Source: JACPFV01 sp038043245
GTDB taxonomy: Bacteria > Pseudomonadota > Gammaproteobacteria > Nevskiales > Nevskiaceae
Length of the DNA: 64,000 nucleotides
Assembly (NCBI GenBank): GCA_038043245.1
Contig: JBBTCH010000002.1
Coordinates: 248,001-312,000 of the forward strand
Direction: 5' to 3'
Notes under the pieces: generated by a model
What the model was told of the DNA's origin: nothing
Database searches by the model: none
Seen by the model: only the letters and a program-made list of their open reading frames with translations
Translations under genes and position numbers: made by a program
Shown: positions 24,940 through 33,600 of the stretch, one piece after another
Layout: every line of letters starts with the position of its first letter
Numbering within the stretch: the first letter of the stretch is position 1

Positions 24940-26250
24940 TTAACCACTGAGCTGACGCAGCAGCTTCTCATAGTCTTCACGAATCGCAATATCGTCTTTT
25001 TTCAACTCGGCGATCTTGCGGCAGGCGTGCAGAACCGTCGTGTGGTCCTTGCCGAACGACTGGCCGATCTCCGGCAGGCTGTGTTGTGTCAGTTCCTTGG
25101 CCAGCGCCATCGCGATCTGGCGCGGGCGAGCCAGCGAACGCGTGCGCCGCGCGGACATCAGGTCGGTTTCACGGATGTTGTAGTACTTGCTGACGTGGCG
25201 CTTGATGCTGTCGATGGTGATCAGCCGCTCGTAGGCCGCCAGCATGTCTTTCAGGGTCTCGCGCACAAAGTCCAAGGTGATTTCGCGACCGGTGAGTTGT
25301 GCCGAGGCGGTGATGCGGTTCAGCGCGCCCTCAAGCTGGCGGACATTGGAGCGGATGCGCTGGGCGATGAACAGGGCGACATCATGTGAAACCTTGACGC
25401 CCGCCAGTTCCGACTTGCTCAGGAAAATCGCCGCGCGGGTCTCAAGGTCGGGGGGTTCCACCGCCTGCGTCAAACCCCAGGTGAAGCGCGATTTCAGGCG
25501 CTTGTCGAGGTTCTCGAGCTCTTCCGGGTAACGGTCGCAGGTCAGCACCATCTGCTGGCGGCCATCGAGCAGTTCATTGAAGGTGTGGAACATCTCCTCC
25601 TGACCGCTCTGCTTGTTGGCGATGAACTGGATGTCGTCCATCAGCAGCGCATCGGCCGAGCGGTAGCGTTTCTTGAAGTCTTCGGTCTTGTTCTGCTGGA
25701 TAGAAGACACGAGGTCGCGGAAGAAGCGTTCGGCGCCGACGTAGATCACGTTGGCTTTCGGATTGCGCGCGCGGATGGTGTTGCCGATGGCGTGCATCAG
25801 GTGGGTTTTCCCCAGACCGGATTCGCCGTAGATCAGCAGCGGGTTGTATTGCGTGCCGGGCGTCTGCGCGACACTTTGGGCGGCCGCGCGCGCGCGGGCG
25901 TTGGAAGTGCCCTCAATGAACGTGTCGAAGGTGTAGCGCGGATTGAGGAATCCGGGGCTGCGCAGTTCCGGTGCCGGATCCGCGCCCTCGGCGAGGTCCT
26001 CACCTGTCGAGCGCGGCAATCCGACCTTGATGTCGACCGCCAGATCTTCGCCCCCTGCCAGCCGCGACATCCGTTTGCGGATGATCGGCAGAAAATCCTC
26101 ACGAACGCGACGCAATACCGCGCTGTTGGGGGCCAGCAGGGTCAGTCGCTGGTCATCCAATTGGGCCAGCAAGGGCCTGATATAGGTGCTGAGATCGCTG
26201 CCGGAGAGATCCCCCTCCAGCTTGTGAACGCACTTCTGCCAAAGCTCCAC
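24940..26250 (-). CDS. dnaA: Chromosomal replication initiator DnaA
   Basis: 436 residues. Domain I starts MELWQKCVHKLE; the AAA+ domain has Walker A GESGLGKTH (142-150) and Walker B LLMDDIQF; domain IV carries the DNA-binding signature DHTTVLHACRKI. The start codon is GTG at 26250, with no clear Shine-Dalgarno, chosen because it gives the conserved N-terminus. The C-terminus is on the oriC side. Confidence 0.98.
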   Translation of the reverse strand: MELWQKCVHKLEGDLSGSDLSTYIRPLLAQLDDQRLTLLAPNSAVLRRVREDFLPIIRKRMSRLAGGEDLAVDIKVGLPRSTGEDLAEGADPAPELRSPGFLNPRYTFDTFIEGTSNARARAAAQSVAQTPGTQYNPLLIYGESGLGKTHLMHAIGNTIRARNPKANVIYVGAERFFRDLVSSIQQNKTEDFKKRYRSADALLMDDIQFIANKQSGQEEMFHTFNELLDGRQQMVLTCDRYPEELENLDKRLKSRFTWGLTQAVEPPDLETRAAIFLSKSELAGVKVSHDVALFIAQRIRSNVRQLEGALNRITASAQLTGREITLDFVRETLKDMLAAYERLITIDSIKRHVSKYYNIRETDLMSARRTRSLARPRQIAMALAKELTQHSLPEIGQSFGKDHTTVLHACRKIAELKKDDIAIREDYEKLLRQLSG

Positions 26251-26302
26251 CAGAGGGCCCCGATATGGTTTTAGGAATGAGGGAATTACGAAGGGCGGCC
26301 AG

Positions 26303-26331
26303 TCTATACCCCGACCCCCCGGTTATCCACA
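26303..26331 (-). promoter_or_regulatory. Putative dnaA promoter overlapping a consensus DnaA box
   Basis: TTATCCACA at 26323-26331 is a perfect DnaA box. On the minus strand TATAGA (26308-26303) could be a -10 element for dnaA. The 17-nt spacing places its weak -35 (TGTGGA) within the DnaA box, so DnaA could repress its own gene. This is an inference from spacing. Confidence 0.5.
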
Positions 26332-26343
26332 GGCTGTTTTTTG

Positions 26344-26372
26344 TTGATGCGCCGGGCCTCGGGGGATACAAT
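26344..26372 (+). promoter_or_regulatory. Promoter of the rpmH operon
   Basis: TTGATG at 26344-26349 and TACAAT at 26367-26372 are separated by exactly 17 nt, close to the sigma-70 consensus. Transcription would start near 26379, giving a leader of about 18 nt to rpmH. Confidence 0.75.
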
Positions 26373-26396
26373 CCGCGCCCTTTTTGAGCCGAAGCC

Positions 26397-26534
26397 ATGT
26401 CCAAGCGCACTTATCAGCCCAGCAACATCCACCGTAAACGTACTCACGGGTTCCGTGCGCGCATGAAGACTGTGGGTGGTCGCAAGACGCTCGCACGCCG
26501 TCGCGCCAAGGGCCGCGCCAAGCTGACGCCCTGA
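26397..26534 (+). CDS. rpmH: 50S ribosomal protein L34
   Basis: 45 residues, MSKRTYQPSN then KRTHGFRARM, GGRKTLARRRAKGR and a short tail. This is the complete, highly basic L34 pattern, with one extra serine after Met compared with the E. coli form. It heads the rpmH-rnpA-yidD-yidC-mnmE set and has its own strong promoter. Confidence 0.97.
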   Translation: MSKRTYQPSNIHRKRTHGFRARMKTVGGRKTLARRRAKGRAKLTP

Positions 26535-26554
26535 CGTTTTCTTTTTCAAAGCTC

Positions 26555-26887
26555 GTGACCGTTCCGTGCGCCCGCTTGCGGACGCCGGCGGAATTCAAAG
26601 CGGTGTTTGATGCAGGCCGCCGCTACAGCACCCGGCATCTGACCGCGATCATCGCCGCCAGCCCCGCCGGATTCGCCCGACTCGGGTTCGCGCTGTCGAA
26701 GAAAATCGCGCCGCGCGCGGTGGACCGCAATCGCATCAAGCGACTGACGCGCGAAAGTTTTCGGGCCCGACAATCGAAGCTGCCGCAAATGGATATCGTG
26801 ATGCTCGGCCGCGCCGGCTGCGCCAAGGCGCGCAATGACGAACTGCGCAGCAGCCTGCTCGATCTGTGGAGCCAGATCGCCCGATGA
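26555..26887 (+). CDS. rnpA: Ribonuclease P protein component
   Basis: 110 residues from a GTG at 26555. The RNA-binding signature is RNRIKRLTRESFR near residues 58-70, preceded by the LGFALSKKIAPRAV strand. It follows rpmH by 20 nt and overlaps yidD by ATGA. The C-terminal third is variable, as in other RnpA proteins. Confidence 0.95.
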   Translation: MTVPCARLRTPAEFKAVFDAGRRYSTRHLTAIIAASPAGFARLGFALSKKIAPRAVDRNRIKRLTRESFRARQSKLPQMDIVMLGRAGCAKARNDELRSSLLDLWSQIAR

Positions 26888-27102
26888 TTTCCAAAATGAT
26901 GATCGCCCTGCTGCGCGGCTATCAGCGGCTGATCAGTCCCCTGCTGGGTCCACGCTGTCGTTTTCACCCCAGCTGTTCGCATTACGCGGTCGAAGCGATT
27001 CAACGCCACGGCGCGCTGCGCGGCAGCCGCCTGGCAGTGGGCCGCATCGTCCGCTGTCATCCTCTGAATCCCGGCGGGCTTGATCCTGTCCCTGAAAAGT
27101 AG
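26884..27102 (+). CDS. yidD: Membrane protein insertion efficiency factor YidD
   Basis: 72 residues with the full family signature: LLRGYQRLISPLLGPRCRF, HPSCSHYAVEAI, HGALRGSRLAVGRI and CHPLNPGG. It is thought to assist YidC-dependent membrane insertion. The start at 26884 overlaps the rnpA stop; an in-frame start 18 nt upstream is less likely. Confidence 0.96.
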   Translation: MISKMMIALLRGYQRLISPLLGPRCRFHPSCSHYAVEAIQRHGALRGSRLAVGRIVRCHPLNPGGLDPVPEK

Positions 27103-27108
27103 ATCTGA

Positions 27109-28776
27109 ATGACCACCACCGACAATCGCCGGTTCGCACTCATTTGCGCCTTGGGCGTGATCCTGTTCTTCATGTATCAGGCCTGGACCAAGGATTTTCC
27201 GGACGTGCCACCGCCGGCAACGGCGCCGGCAAAAGCCGTCGAGCTCGAATCCGGCGACAACGATGCGCCCCTCGCACAAGTGCCCGACAGCAAACCGACG
27301 GCAAGCCCCGCAGAAGCGGTTTCCAAAAAAGTTCAGGTTGAAACCGACCGGCTGGTGGCGGAAATCAGCCTCACCGGCGGCGAGCTGCGCCGCCTCGAAC
27401 TCAAGGGCTATCCGGTGTCGAAGGATCACCCCGAGCGCAATCTGGCGCTGCTCGATGACCGTGACAGCCGCCTGTTCATTCTGCAAAGCGGCATCGCCGG
27501 CAGCGAGCGCCCGCTGGTCACCCATCAATCGGCGTTCACCGCCGCCCACACGCGTTACACGCTCGTCGAAGGTGCGGACGCGCTGTCGGTCGTGCTGGAG
27601 CATCGCGACGAGTCGGGTTTGTCGCTGAGCAAGACCTACCAATTCAAGCGCGACAGTTACGAGGTCACGCTGACGCAGACGCTGAAAAACACCAGCGCGC
27701 AAGCCCTGATCGCCAGTCCCTACGTGCGCATGCAGCGCAATTTGTTTGTGGCCGGCGACGAACCGCCGTTCGTGCAGACGTTCAAGGGCGTCGGCTTATA
27801 CGAGCACAAGGAGAACGGCGCGGGCTATCGTTTCCGCAAGGAGACGTTTGAGGATCTCGGCGACGAGCCGATTGAGATCAAGCAAACCGGCGGCTGGATC
27901 AGTTTTCTGCAGCATTACTTTCTGGCCGCGATTCTGCCGGCCGCCGATGAAGCCTTAAGCTTCAGTGCCAAGTCCGGCAAGAACGGCACCTACATCGGCC
28001 AGTATGTCGGCCCTGCCGCCACGCTTGCGCCGGGCGCCGAGCAGACGTTCGCCACGCGCCTGTATCTGGGACCGAAGCTGCAGAACGTCGTCGGCGCGGT
28101 CGCGCCGGGGCTCGAGCTGACGGTGGATTACGGCATCCTCACCGCGATTTCCGAGCCGCTGTTCTGGCTGCTGGACCTGTTCCATACGTGGACCAAGAAC
28201 TGGGGCGTGGCGATCATCCTGCTGACGCTGGCGGTGAAAGCGGCGCTGTATAAATTATCCGAAGCGCAGTACCGCTCGATGGCGAAGATGAAGAAGTACG
28301 GGCCGCGCATCCAGGAAATCAAGGAACGCTTCGGCGACGACCGCGAGCGCCTGCAGAAGGCGATGATGGATCTGTACAAGAAAGAGGGCTTCAATCCGCT
28401 CGCCGGCTGCTGGCCGATCCTGATCCAGTTCCCGGTATTCATTTCCCTGTACTGGGTGCTGCTCGAAAGCGTCGAGCTGCGCCAGGCCAGTTTCGCGCTG
28501 TGGCTGATGGACCTGTCCGCGCCCGATCCGTACTACGTGCTGCCGGTGCTGTTCGGCATTTCCATGTGGGCGCAGCAGAAGCTGTCGGGTCAGGCCATGA
28601 CCATGGACCCGATGCAGCAGAAAGTCATGAACGCGATGCCGGTCATGCTTACCGCGTTCTTCGCCTTCTTCCAGTCGGGCCTGGTGCTGTACTGGCTGGT
28701 GTCCAACCTCATCGGCATCGCGCAGCAGTGGTTCATCACGCGCAAGCTCGAACGGGAAGCTGCCGCGCCGCGTTAG
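27109..28776 (+). CDS. yidC: Membrane protein insertase YidC
   Basis: 555 residues with the gammaproteobacterial layout: an N-terminal anchor (about 10-26), a proline/alanine-rich linker, a large periplasmic beta domain (about 70-330), then the insertase core with five helices, including KNWGVAIILLTLAVKAALY, GCWPILIQFPVFISLYWVL and the final LVLYWLVSNL helix. It inserts membrane proteins alone or with SecYEG. Confidence 0.98.
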   Translation: MTTTDNRRFALICALGVILFFMYQAWTKDFPDVPPPATAPAKAVELESGDNDAPLAQVPDSKPTASPAEAVSKKVQVETDRLVAEISLTGGELRRLELKGYPVSKDHPERNLALLDDRDSRLFILQSGIAGSERPLVTHQSAFTAAHTRYTLVEGADALSVVLEHRDESGLSLSKTYQFKRDSYEVTLTQTLKNTSAQALIASPYVRMQRNLFVAGDEPPFVQTFKGVGLYEHKENGAGYRFRKETFEDLGDEPIEIKQTGGWISFLQHYFLAAILPAADEALSFSAKSGKNGTYIGQYVGPAATLAPGAEQTFATRLYLGPKLQNVVGAVAPGLELTVDYGILTAISEPLFWLLDLFHTWTKNWGVAIILLTLAVKAALYKLSEAQYRSMAKMKKYGPRIQEIKERFGDDRERLQKAMMDLYKKEGFNPLAGCWPILIQFPVFISLYWVLLESVELRQASFALWLMDLSAPDPYYVLPVLFGISMWAQQKLSGQAMTMDPMQQKVMNAMPVMLTAFFAFFQSGLVLYWLVSNLIGIAQQWFITRKLEREAAAPR

Positions 28777-28787
28777 GCTTGGAGCGG

Positions 28788-30140
28788 ATGATTCCGCAAA
28801 CCGACACCATCGTTGCCATCGCCACCGCGCCCGGCCGCGGCGCGGTGGGCATCGTGCGGCTGTCGGGCCCGCAATCATTCGAAATCGCGCGACGCATCGC
28901 CGGTGATCGGCCGGCGCCTCGCCGCGCGTCGCTGCATAAATTCAAGGACGCCGGCGGCGAAACGCTCGATGAAGGGCTGGTGCTGGTGTTCCCGGCGCCG
29001 CACTCCTATACCGGCGAGGACGTGGTCGAGTTGCAGGGCCATGGCGGCCCGGTAGTTCTGGATCTGCTGCTGCGCGCCTGCTGCGCGCTTGGCGCGCGCT
29101 TGGCGCGGCCGGGCGAATTCTCCGAGCGCGCGTTTCTCAACGATCGGCTCGATCTGGCGCAGGCGGAAGCGGTCGCGGACCTCATCAATGCCGCGAGCGG
29201 CCAGGCGGCGAGAGCCGCGCGGCGTTCGCTGGAAGGCGAGTTCTCGCGGCGCGTCACGGCACTGGTTGAAGAGCTGACGCGGCTGCGCGTGTTCGTCGAG
29301 GGCGCGCTGGATTTTTCCGACGAAGACGTGGACTGGTTGTCCGACGACAAGCTGCGCACGCGCCTCACCACGCTCAATGAAAATCTGCGGGTCTTGATCC
29401 ACGCGGCCGGCCAGGGCCGGCGCTTGCGCGAAGGCATGACCGTGGCGCTTGCCGGCCAGCCCAACGTCGGCAAGTCCACCCTGCTCAATGCCTTGGCGGG
29501 CAGCGAAGCGGCGATCGTCACCGACATTCCCGGTACCACGCGCGACCTGTTGCGCGAGAACATCGTGATTGAAGGAATGCCGCTCACGATCGTGGACACC
29601 GCCGGGCTGCGTGAATCGCGCGACCCGGTTGAGCGCATCGGCATCGAGCGCGCCTGGAAAGCCCTCGAAGGCGCAGAGCTGATCCTGTTTTTGCTCGATG
29701 ACCGCAGCGGCCTCACGCTCGCAGATCAGGAATTGCTCGAGCGCCTGCCCTGCGGGCCCGAAGTTTTATTGATTCACAACAAATGCGATCTGAGCGGCCG
29801 TGTACCGCAACGCTTCCAAGCCGAGAACCGCGTGCATCTACGTATCGCTGCTGCCAGCGGCGCAGGACTCGATGCGCTCAAGCAGGAAATCAAGCGCGTC
29901 GCCGGCCTCAGCGATACTGGCGAAGGACTGTTCTCCGCGCGCACTCGCCACGTCGAGGCCCTGCAGCACGCGCAGGCGCATGCGCTGCTGGCCCAACAGC
30001 GGATCGAAGCCCGCGCGACCGCCGAACTGGCGGCGGAAGAACTGCGGCTGGCGCAGCAGGCGCTGTCGGAAATCACCGGGGCGTTCACCAGCGACGACCT
30101 GCTGGGCCGCATCTTCTCGACTTTTTGCATCGGAAAGTGA
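28788..30140 (+). CDS. mnmE: tRNA modification GTPase MnmE
   Basis: With MnmG it makes the 5-carboxymethylaminomethyl group on wobble uridine. 450 residues from the ATG at 28788, after GGAG. The start DTIVAIATAPGRGAVGIVR is typical. The G domain has GQPNVGKST, IPGTTRD, DTAGLRE and NKCD, and the protein ends with the essential FCIGK. It is the last gene of the rpmH set. Confidence 0.98.
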   Translation: MIPQTDTIVAIATAPGRGAVGIVRLSGPQSFEIARRIAGDRPAPRRASLHKFKDAGGETLDEGLVLVFPAPHSYTGEDVVELQGHGGPVVLDLLLRACCALGARLARPGEFSERAFLNDRLDLAQAEAVADLINAASGQAARAARRSLEGEFSRRVTALVEELTRLRVFVEGALDFSDEDVDWLSDDKLRTRLTTLNENLRVLIHAAGQGRRLREGMTVALAGQPNVGKSTLLNALAGSEAAIVTDIPGTTRDLLRENIVIEGMPLTIVDTAGLRESRDPVERIGIERAWKALEGAELILFLLDDRSGLTLADQELLERLPCGPEVLLIHNKCDLSGRVPQRFQAENRVHLRIAAASGAGLDALKQEIKRVAGLSDTGEGLFSARTRHVEALQHAQAHALLAQQRIEARATAELAAEELRLAQQALSEITGAFTSDDLLGRIFSTFCIGK

Positions 30141-30153
30141 CCTTGCGCACCTG

Positions 30154-31122
30154 CTACGAAGCGGCCCCCCGGTTTTTGCGGCGCGAGTTGCGCGCTGGCG
30201 TCGGGGGTGATTCCAGCCGTGCGTCCCAGCTGGGCCTGGGCCCGATCTTCTCGATCAGAAATTCCACGAACGCACGCAACTTGGGCAGGCCATAGCGGTT
30301 GGGCAGATAAACAGCGTAGAGCGTGCTCTGGTTGAAGCCGAGGTATTGCGGCATCGGCATCACCAGACGGCCCTCTGCGACATCGTCGCCAATCGCATAC
30401 GTTGGCAGCAGGGCCAGCCCCTCGCCGGCCAGTGCCAGTGCGCGCAGGGTTTCAACACTATTGACCTGGAAGACTCCGCGCACCGGAGTCTCTTCCAGCG
30501 CACCATCACGGAAAAAGCGCCAGACGCCGGCGGCAAGGGTCTGCGGGTAGCCCAGACAGCGATGCTGCAGCAGATCCACCGGCGTGCGCGGCGCGCCGTG
30601 GCGCGCGAGATACGCCGGTGACCCGCAGACCTGAAAGTGGATGTCGGCCAGCTTGCGCGCCACCAGACTCTGCGCCGGCTGGCTGGTGATGCGCAGCGCC
30701 AGGTCATAACCATCCTCGGCCAGATCCACGTTGCGGTCGCTGCACACGATTTCCAGTTCGATTTTCGGATAGCGGCGGAAAAATTCCGGCAGCAGCGGCG
30801 ACAGGAACGCGTTGGTGAAGCTGGCCAGTGCGCTGACACGAAGGTGCCCGCTCGGCTCGATCTGCAGCCGCTGCACGGCCTGCTGCGACTGCTCCCAGGC
30901 GTCGAGGATGTTCAGGCAGTGTTCGTAATACGCGGCGCCCGCCTCGGTGAGCGACAGCTTGCGCGTGCTGCGGTTGAGCAGCCGCGCGCCGAGACGCGCC
31001 TCCAGCCGCGAGACATGCTTGCTGGCCACGGGCGGTTCCAGCCCCAGGCGTCGCGCGCCCGCGGCGAAGCTGCCGGCCTGCACCACGCGCGCAAAAGTCA
31101 CGAGATGGGTCAATGCGTCCAT
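30154..31122 (-). CDS. LysR-family transcriptional regulator (first paralogue)
   Basis: 322 residues. An N-terminal winged helix-turn-helix (about 1-60; VQAGSFAAGARRLGLEPP) and a LysR substrate-binding domain follow. The C-terminal tail is rich in arginine. It is closely related to the regulator at 31526-32470, starting with a similar LT..VTFARV.QAGSFA segment. A 12-bp motif shared by both lies upstream. The divergent gene, a small secreted protein at 31230, is a likely target. The effector is unknown. Confidence 0.9.
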   Translation of the reverse strand: MDALTHLVTFARVVQAGSFAAGARRLGLEPPVASKHVSRLEARLGARLLNRSTRKLSLTEAGAAYYEHCLNILDAWEQSQQAVQRLQIEPSGHLRVSALASFTNAFLSPLLPEFFRRYPKIELEIVCSDRNVDLAEDGYDLALRITSQPAQSLVARKLADIHFQVCGSPAYLARHGAPRTPVDLLQHRCLGYPQTLAAGVWRFFRDGALEETPVRGVFQVNSVETLRALALAGEGLALLPTYAIGDDVAEGRLVMPMPQYLGFNQSTLYAVYLPNRYGLPKLRAFVEFLIEKIGPRPSWDARLESPPTPARNSRRKNRGAAS

Positions 31123-31150
31123 GACGTCCCGATGTTTCCCTGACGTCAGT

Positions 31151-31162
31151 AATCGTATTCCA
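31151..31162. promoter_or_regulatory. Candidate LysR operator, copy 1
   Basis: AATCGTATTCCA lies in the gap between the first LysR gene and the small secreted protein. An 11/12 match is found in the corresponding gap of the second LysR gene (32506-32517), in the same orientation. The core AATNNTATT is partly symmetric. TGACGTC repeats at 31122-31128 and 31141-31147 also lie here. Confidence 0.45.
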
Positions 31163-31229
31163 GATGCCCGCTATTTGGCCGGCGGGGTGCGGCCTAGGCT
31201 GACCGCACCTTCCGAAACGGAGATCTGTC

Positions 31230-31484
31230 ATGCCCCAACCCACGATTGGAATCTGCGCGATGTTACTGGCGTTGTGCGCCTCGGCTGCGTCGGCTCAGGC
31301 GCCGATGGAAATGCAGTCTCTCAGCGCCATCGCGCCAGCAAGCCTCGATGTCCCCGTCGAATCCGGTACGCCGGCATCGTCCGTTCCGCCGCCCGATCCG
31401 GTCGAGCAGCGTCGCGAGCAGCTGGAGAAGGCCCGCGAGCAGCGCGAAGCAGTGCGCCGGAGCATTCCGCCGATGTTCTAGGTC
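31230..31484 (+). CDS. Small secreted protein of unknown function
   Basis: 83 residues with a signal peptide (ICAMLLALCASAASAQ, cleavage near 23), a low-complexity Pro/Ser/Ala middle and a charged helix-like end (REQLEKAREQREAVRRS). No family is recognised. A CGGAGATCT sequence precedes the ATG. It is divergent from the first LysR gene and followed by a strong terminator. Confidence 0.6.
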
Positions 31485-31515
31485 CCCCTGAGCCGCCGCC
31501 TCCTGAGCGGCCCTT

Positions 31516-31553
31516 GGCCCCGGCCTCAACCCGAGCGCCGGGGCCGTTTTTTT
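31516..31553 (+). terminator. Rho-independent terminator
   Basis: A perfect 9-bp stem GGCCCCGGC/GCCGGGGCC (31516-31524 with 31537-31545) and a run of seven T at 31547-31553. It ends the small secreted gene and overlaps the 3' end of the convergent second LysR gene, whose last codons read through the stem. Confidence 0.88.
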
Positions 31554-32470
31554 GCCGGAGCCGCACCGAACAACCCCTGGTCCCAATAGGGCGCGGGCGC
31601 ATAGCGCGACGCGAGAAAGTCGATGAAGCAGCGCAATTTCGGCGGCAGGTAGGGCTGCGGCAGGTGGATCGCGTACAGAGTGGTTTCAGAGAGCAGCTCG
31701 TGATCGGGCAGCAGGCGCTGCAGCCGGCCGTGCTGCAGATCGTCTCCGACCAGGAAGGTCGGCATCTGCGTCACGCCCAGGCCTTCGAGCGCCATCAGCC
31801 GTAGCGGTTCCAGCGCCGTGGCATCGAACAGGCTCTGCACCGGCACATTGATTTCTGTTCCGTCGCGGCGGAACGCCCACTGGTCAATCTGGGTGAAGGT
31901 CAGGCAGTCATGCTGCGTCAGATCCTCGGCGCGGCGCGGTGTTCCGCGAAGCTTGAGGTACGCGGGCGCCGCGCACAGCACGGCGCGCAGCTGCGCCAGT
32001 GGTCGCGCCGCCAGGGCCGGCGGCGGTGTGCGCACGATGCGCAACGCCAGATCAAAACCGTCCTCGGCCAGGTCCACCATCCGGTTGCTGGCATCGAACT
32101 CGATGCGCACGTCCGGGAAACGCCGGTGGAACTCGGGCAGATGGGGTACCACATGACGAGTGACGAAAGCCGGCGGTACGCTCACGCGCAGCCGGCCTGC
32201 CGGCCGAGCCTGCAGCCGGGTCACCGCCCGCTCGGCGCTGTCGAACTCGTCGGCCACCCGTGTGCAATGAGCCAGGTAGGCATGCCCGGCCTCGGTCAGG
32301 GACAGCGCGCGCGTGCTGCGGTTGAGCAGCTTGGCGCTGAGTGCGCGCTCGAGCTTGGCAATGTGTTTGCTGGCGGCCGAAGTAGTGAGGCCAAGGCGGC
32401 GCGCGCCGCCCGCGAAACTGCCGGCCTGCGCCACGCGCGCGAACGTGACCATGTAGGTGAGCTGTTGCAT
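31526..32470 (-). CDS. LysR-family transcriptional regulator (second paralogue)
   Basis: 314 residues with the N-terminal winged helix (QAGSFAGGARRLGLTTSAASKHIAKLE) split here as AQAGSFAGG then ASKHIAKLE, and a LysR effector domain (RVSVPPAFV, RFPDVRIEFDASN, LAEDGFDLALR). It is a paralogue of the regulator at 30154-31122. It is divergent from the alpha/beta hydrolase gene, its probable target. The basic KKRPRR C-terminus is encoded within a terminator hairpin. Confidence 0.9.
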   Translation of the reverse strand: MQQLTYMVTFARVAQAGSFAGGARRLGLTTSAASKHIAKLERALSAKLLNRSTRALSLTEAGHAYLAHCTRVADEFDSAERAVTRLQARPAGRLRVSVPPAFVTRHVVPHLPEFHRRFPDVRIEFDASNRMVDLAEDGFDLALRIVRTPPPALAARPLAQLRAVLCAAPAYLKLRGTPRRAEDLTQHDCLTFTQIDQWAFRRDGTEINVPVQSLFDATALEPLRLMALEGLGVTQMPTFLVGDDLQHGRLQRLLPDHELLSETTLYAIHLPQPYLPPKLRCFIDFLASRYAPAPYWDQGLFGAAPAKKRPRRSG

Positions 32471-32505
32471 CGCCCCGGCCTCGGAGGGGTTGCCCGGTTG
32501 GCATG

Positions 32506-32517
32506 AATCTTATTCCA
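32506..32517. promoter_or_regulatory. Candidate LysR operator, copy 2
   Basis: AATCTTATTCCA in the 124-nt gap between the second LysR gene and the alpha/beta hydrolase. It differs by one base from the copy at 31151-31162. With the preceding TG it forms GAAT-3-ATTC, a short palindrome of T-N11-A style typical of LysR sites. Confidence 0.45.
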
Positions 32518-32594
32518 TCGTCCCCGATGATTCGCACGCGGCGCACGTCTACTGTGAGGTCGTCCCGACGGACGATTGCCAGGAGAACGCCACC

Positions 32595-33572
32595 ATGACC
32601 TTTGACATAGCCATCCCCGAATGGGGCCCCCGTGAAATCCCCGCACCTGCGCGCTTTGCCGCGGAAATCGAGGTACGCCTCCCTGCCACCGACGGCTATC
32701 CGCTGGCCGGCACCCTGTACCGCCCGCGACAGTCCAACGGCGTGGCGGTGGTGATCAGCTCCGCCTACGCCGCGCCGCGCGGCTACTACCGGGCCTATGC
32801 GCGCTTTCTCGCTGCACGCGGATTCGCGGTGCTGACCTACGATTACCGGGGCATCGGCGACAGCCGCGGCGCCGGCTGGGCCGGGCTCGAGCCGCGCCTG
32901 CGGCATTGGGGCGAGCGCGACCTGGCAGCCGCCATTGACTGGCTGGCCGACAAGTACCCGCATTCGCGCATGACCCTGATCGGTCATTCGATCGGCGGGC
33001 AGCTGCTGGGACTGGCGCCGAATCACGCCCGGGTCGTGGCGCTGCTCGCGGTCGCGTCACAGTCCGGTTACTGGCGCCTGCGCGACGGTTCGCACCGGAT
33101 AGCGTCGTTCCTGTACTTCCACGTCTTCATTCCGCTGATGGCGCTGCTGTCGCGCGGGCTGCCGTCCCTGCGGCGCGGCGAGTTTGACGTACCGTCCGGC
33201 GTCGCTCTGGAATTCGCGCGCTGGGGCCGCCACCCGCAGTACATCGTGGATGAGGTGGGGCGGCCGCTGCGCGAGCACTTCGATGCCTGGGGCGGGCAGG
33301 CGCGCTTCTATCACTTCACCGACGATCACGACTTTGCGCCGCGCCGCGCGGTGGCGGCGATTGCCGGGTTCTACCGCAACGCCAAAATCGAAATCGTGCA
33401 CCGCGCGCCCGAGGACTGGGGCCTGTCACGCATCGGCCACTTCGGTTTTTTTCGCAGCTCGATGCCCGCCGTCGCCTGGCAGGAGACCGCGCACTGGCTG
33501 GAGCGCGCGGCGATGCCGCAGTACCGCTCGGTACAGGCGCTCAGCGAGCCCACGCAGGCTCGGGCGGCGTAA
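32595..33572 (+). CDS. Alpha/beta hydrolase
   Basis: 325 residues from the ATG at 32595, behind a strong AGGAGA Shine-Dalgarno. The fold pattern is clear: TDGYPLAGTLYRP, GFAVLTYDYRGIGDS, the nucleophile elbow GHSIGG and a C-terminal GHFGFFR histidine. The length and the DGYPLAGTL opening fit a serine-hydrolase group annotated as predicted alpha/beta hydrolases. The substrate is unknown. It is divergent from the second LysR gene and is followed by a dehydrogenase, likely one transcript. Confidence 0.85.
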   Translation: MTFDIAIPEWGPREIPAPARFAAEIEVRLPATDGYPLAGTLYRPRQSNGVAVVISSAYAAPRGYYRAYARFLAARGFAVLTYDYRGIGDSRGAGWAGLEPRLRHWGERDLAAAIDWLADKYPHSRMTLIGHSIGGQLLGLAPNHARVVALLAVASQSGYWRLRDGSHRIASFLYFHVFIPLMALLSRGLPSLRRGEFDVPSGVALEFARWGRHPQYIVDEVGRPLREHFDAWGGQARFYHFTDDHDFAPRRAVAAIAGFYRNAKIEIVHRAPEDWGLSRIGHFGFFRSSMPAVAWQETAHWLERAAMPQYRSVQALSEPTQARAA

Positions 33573-33600
33573 CGTGCGCGCACACGCAGCCCGGTACTCC

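Noticed and set aside
26866..26883. Upstream in-frame start for yidD
   Set aside because: It would overlap rnpA by 22 nt and add unconserved residues; the ATG at 26884 fits the family and the ATGA coupling.
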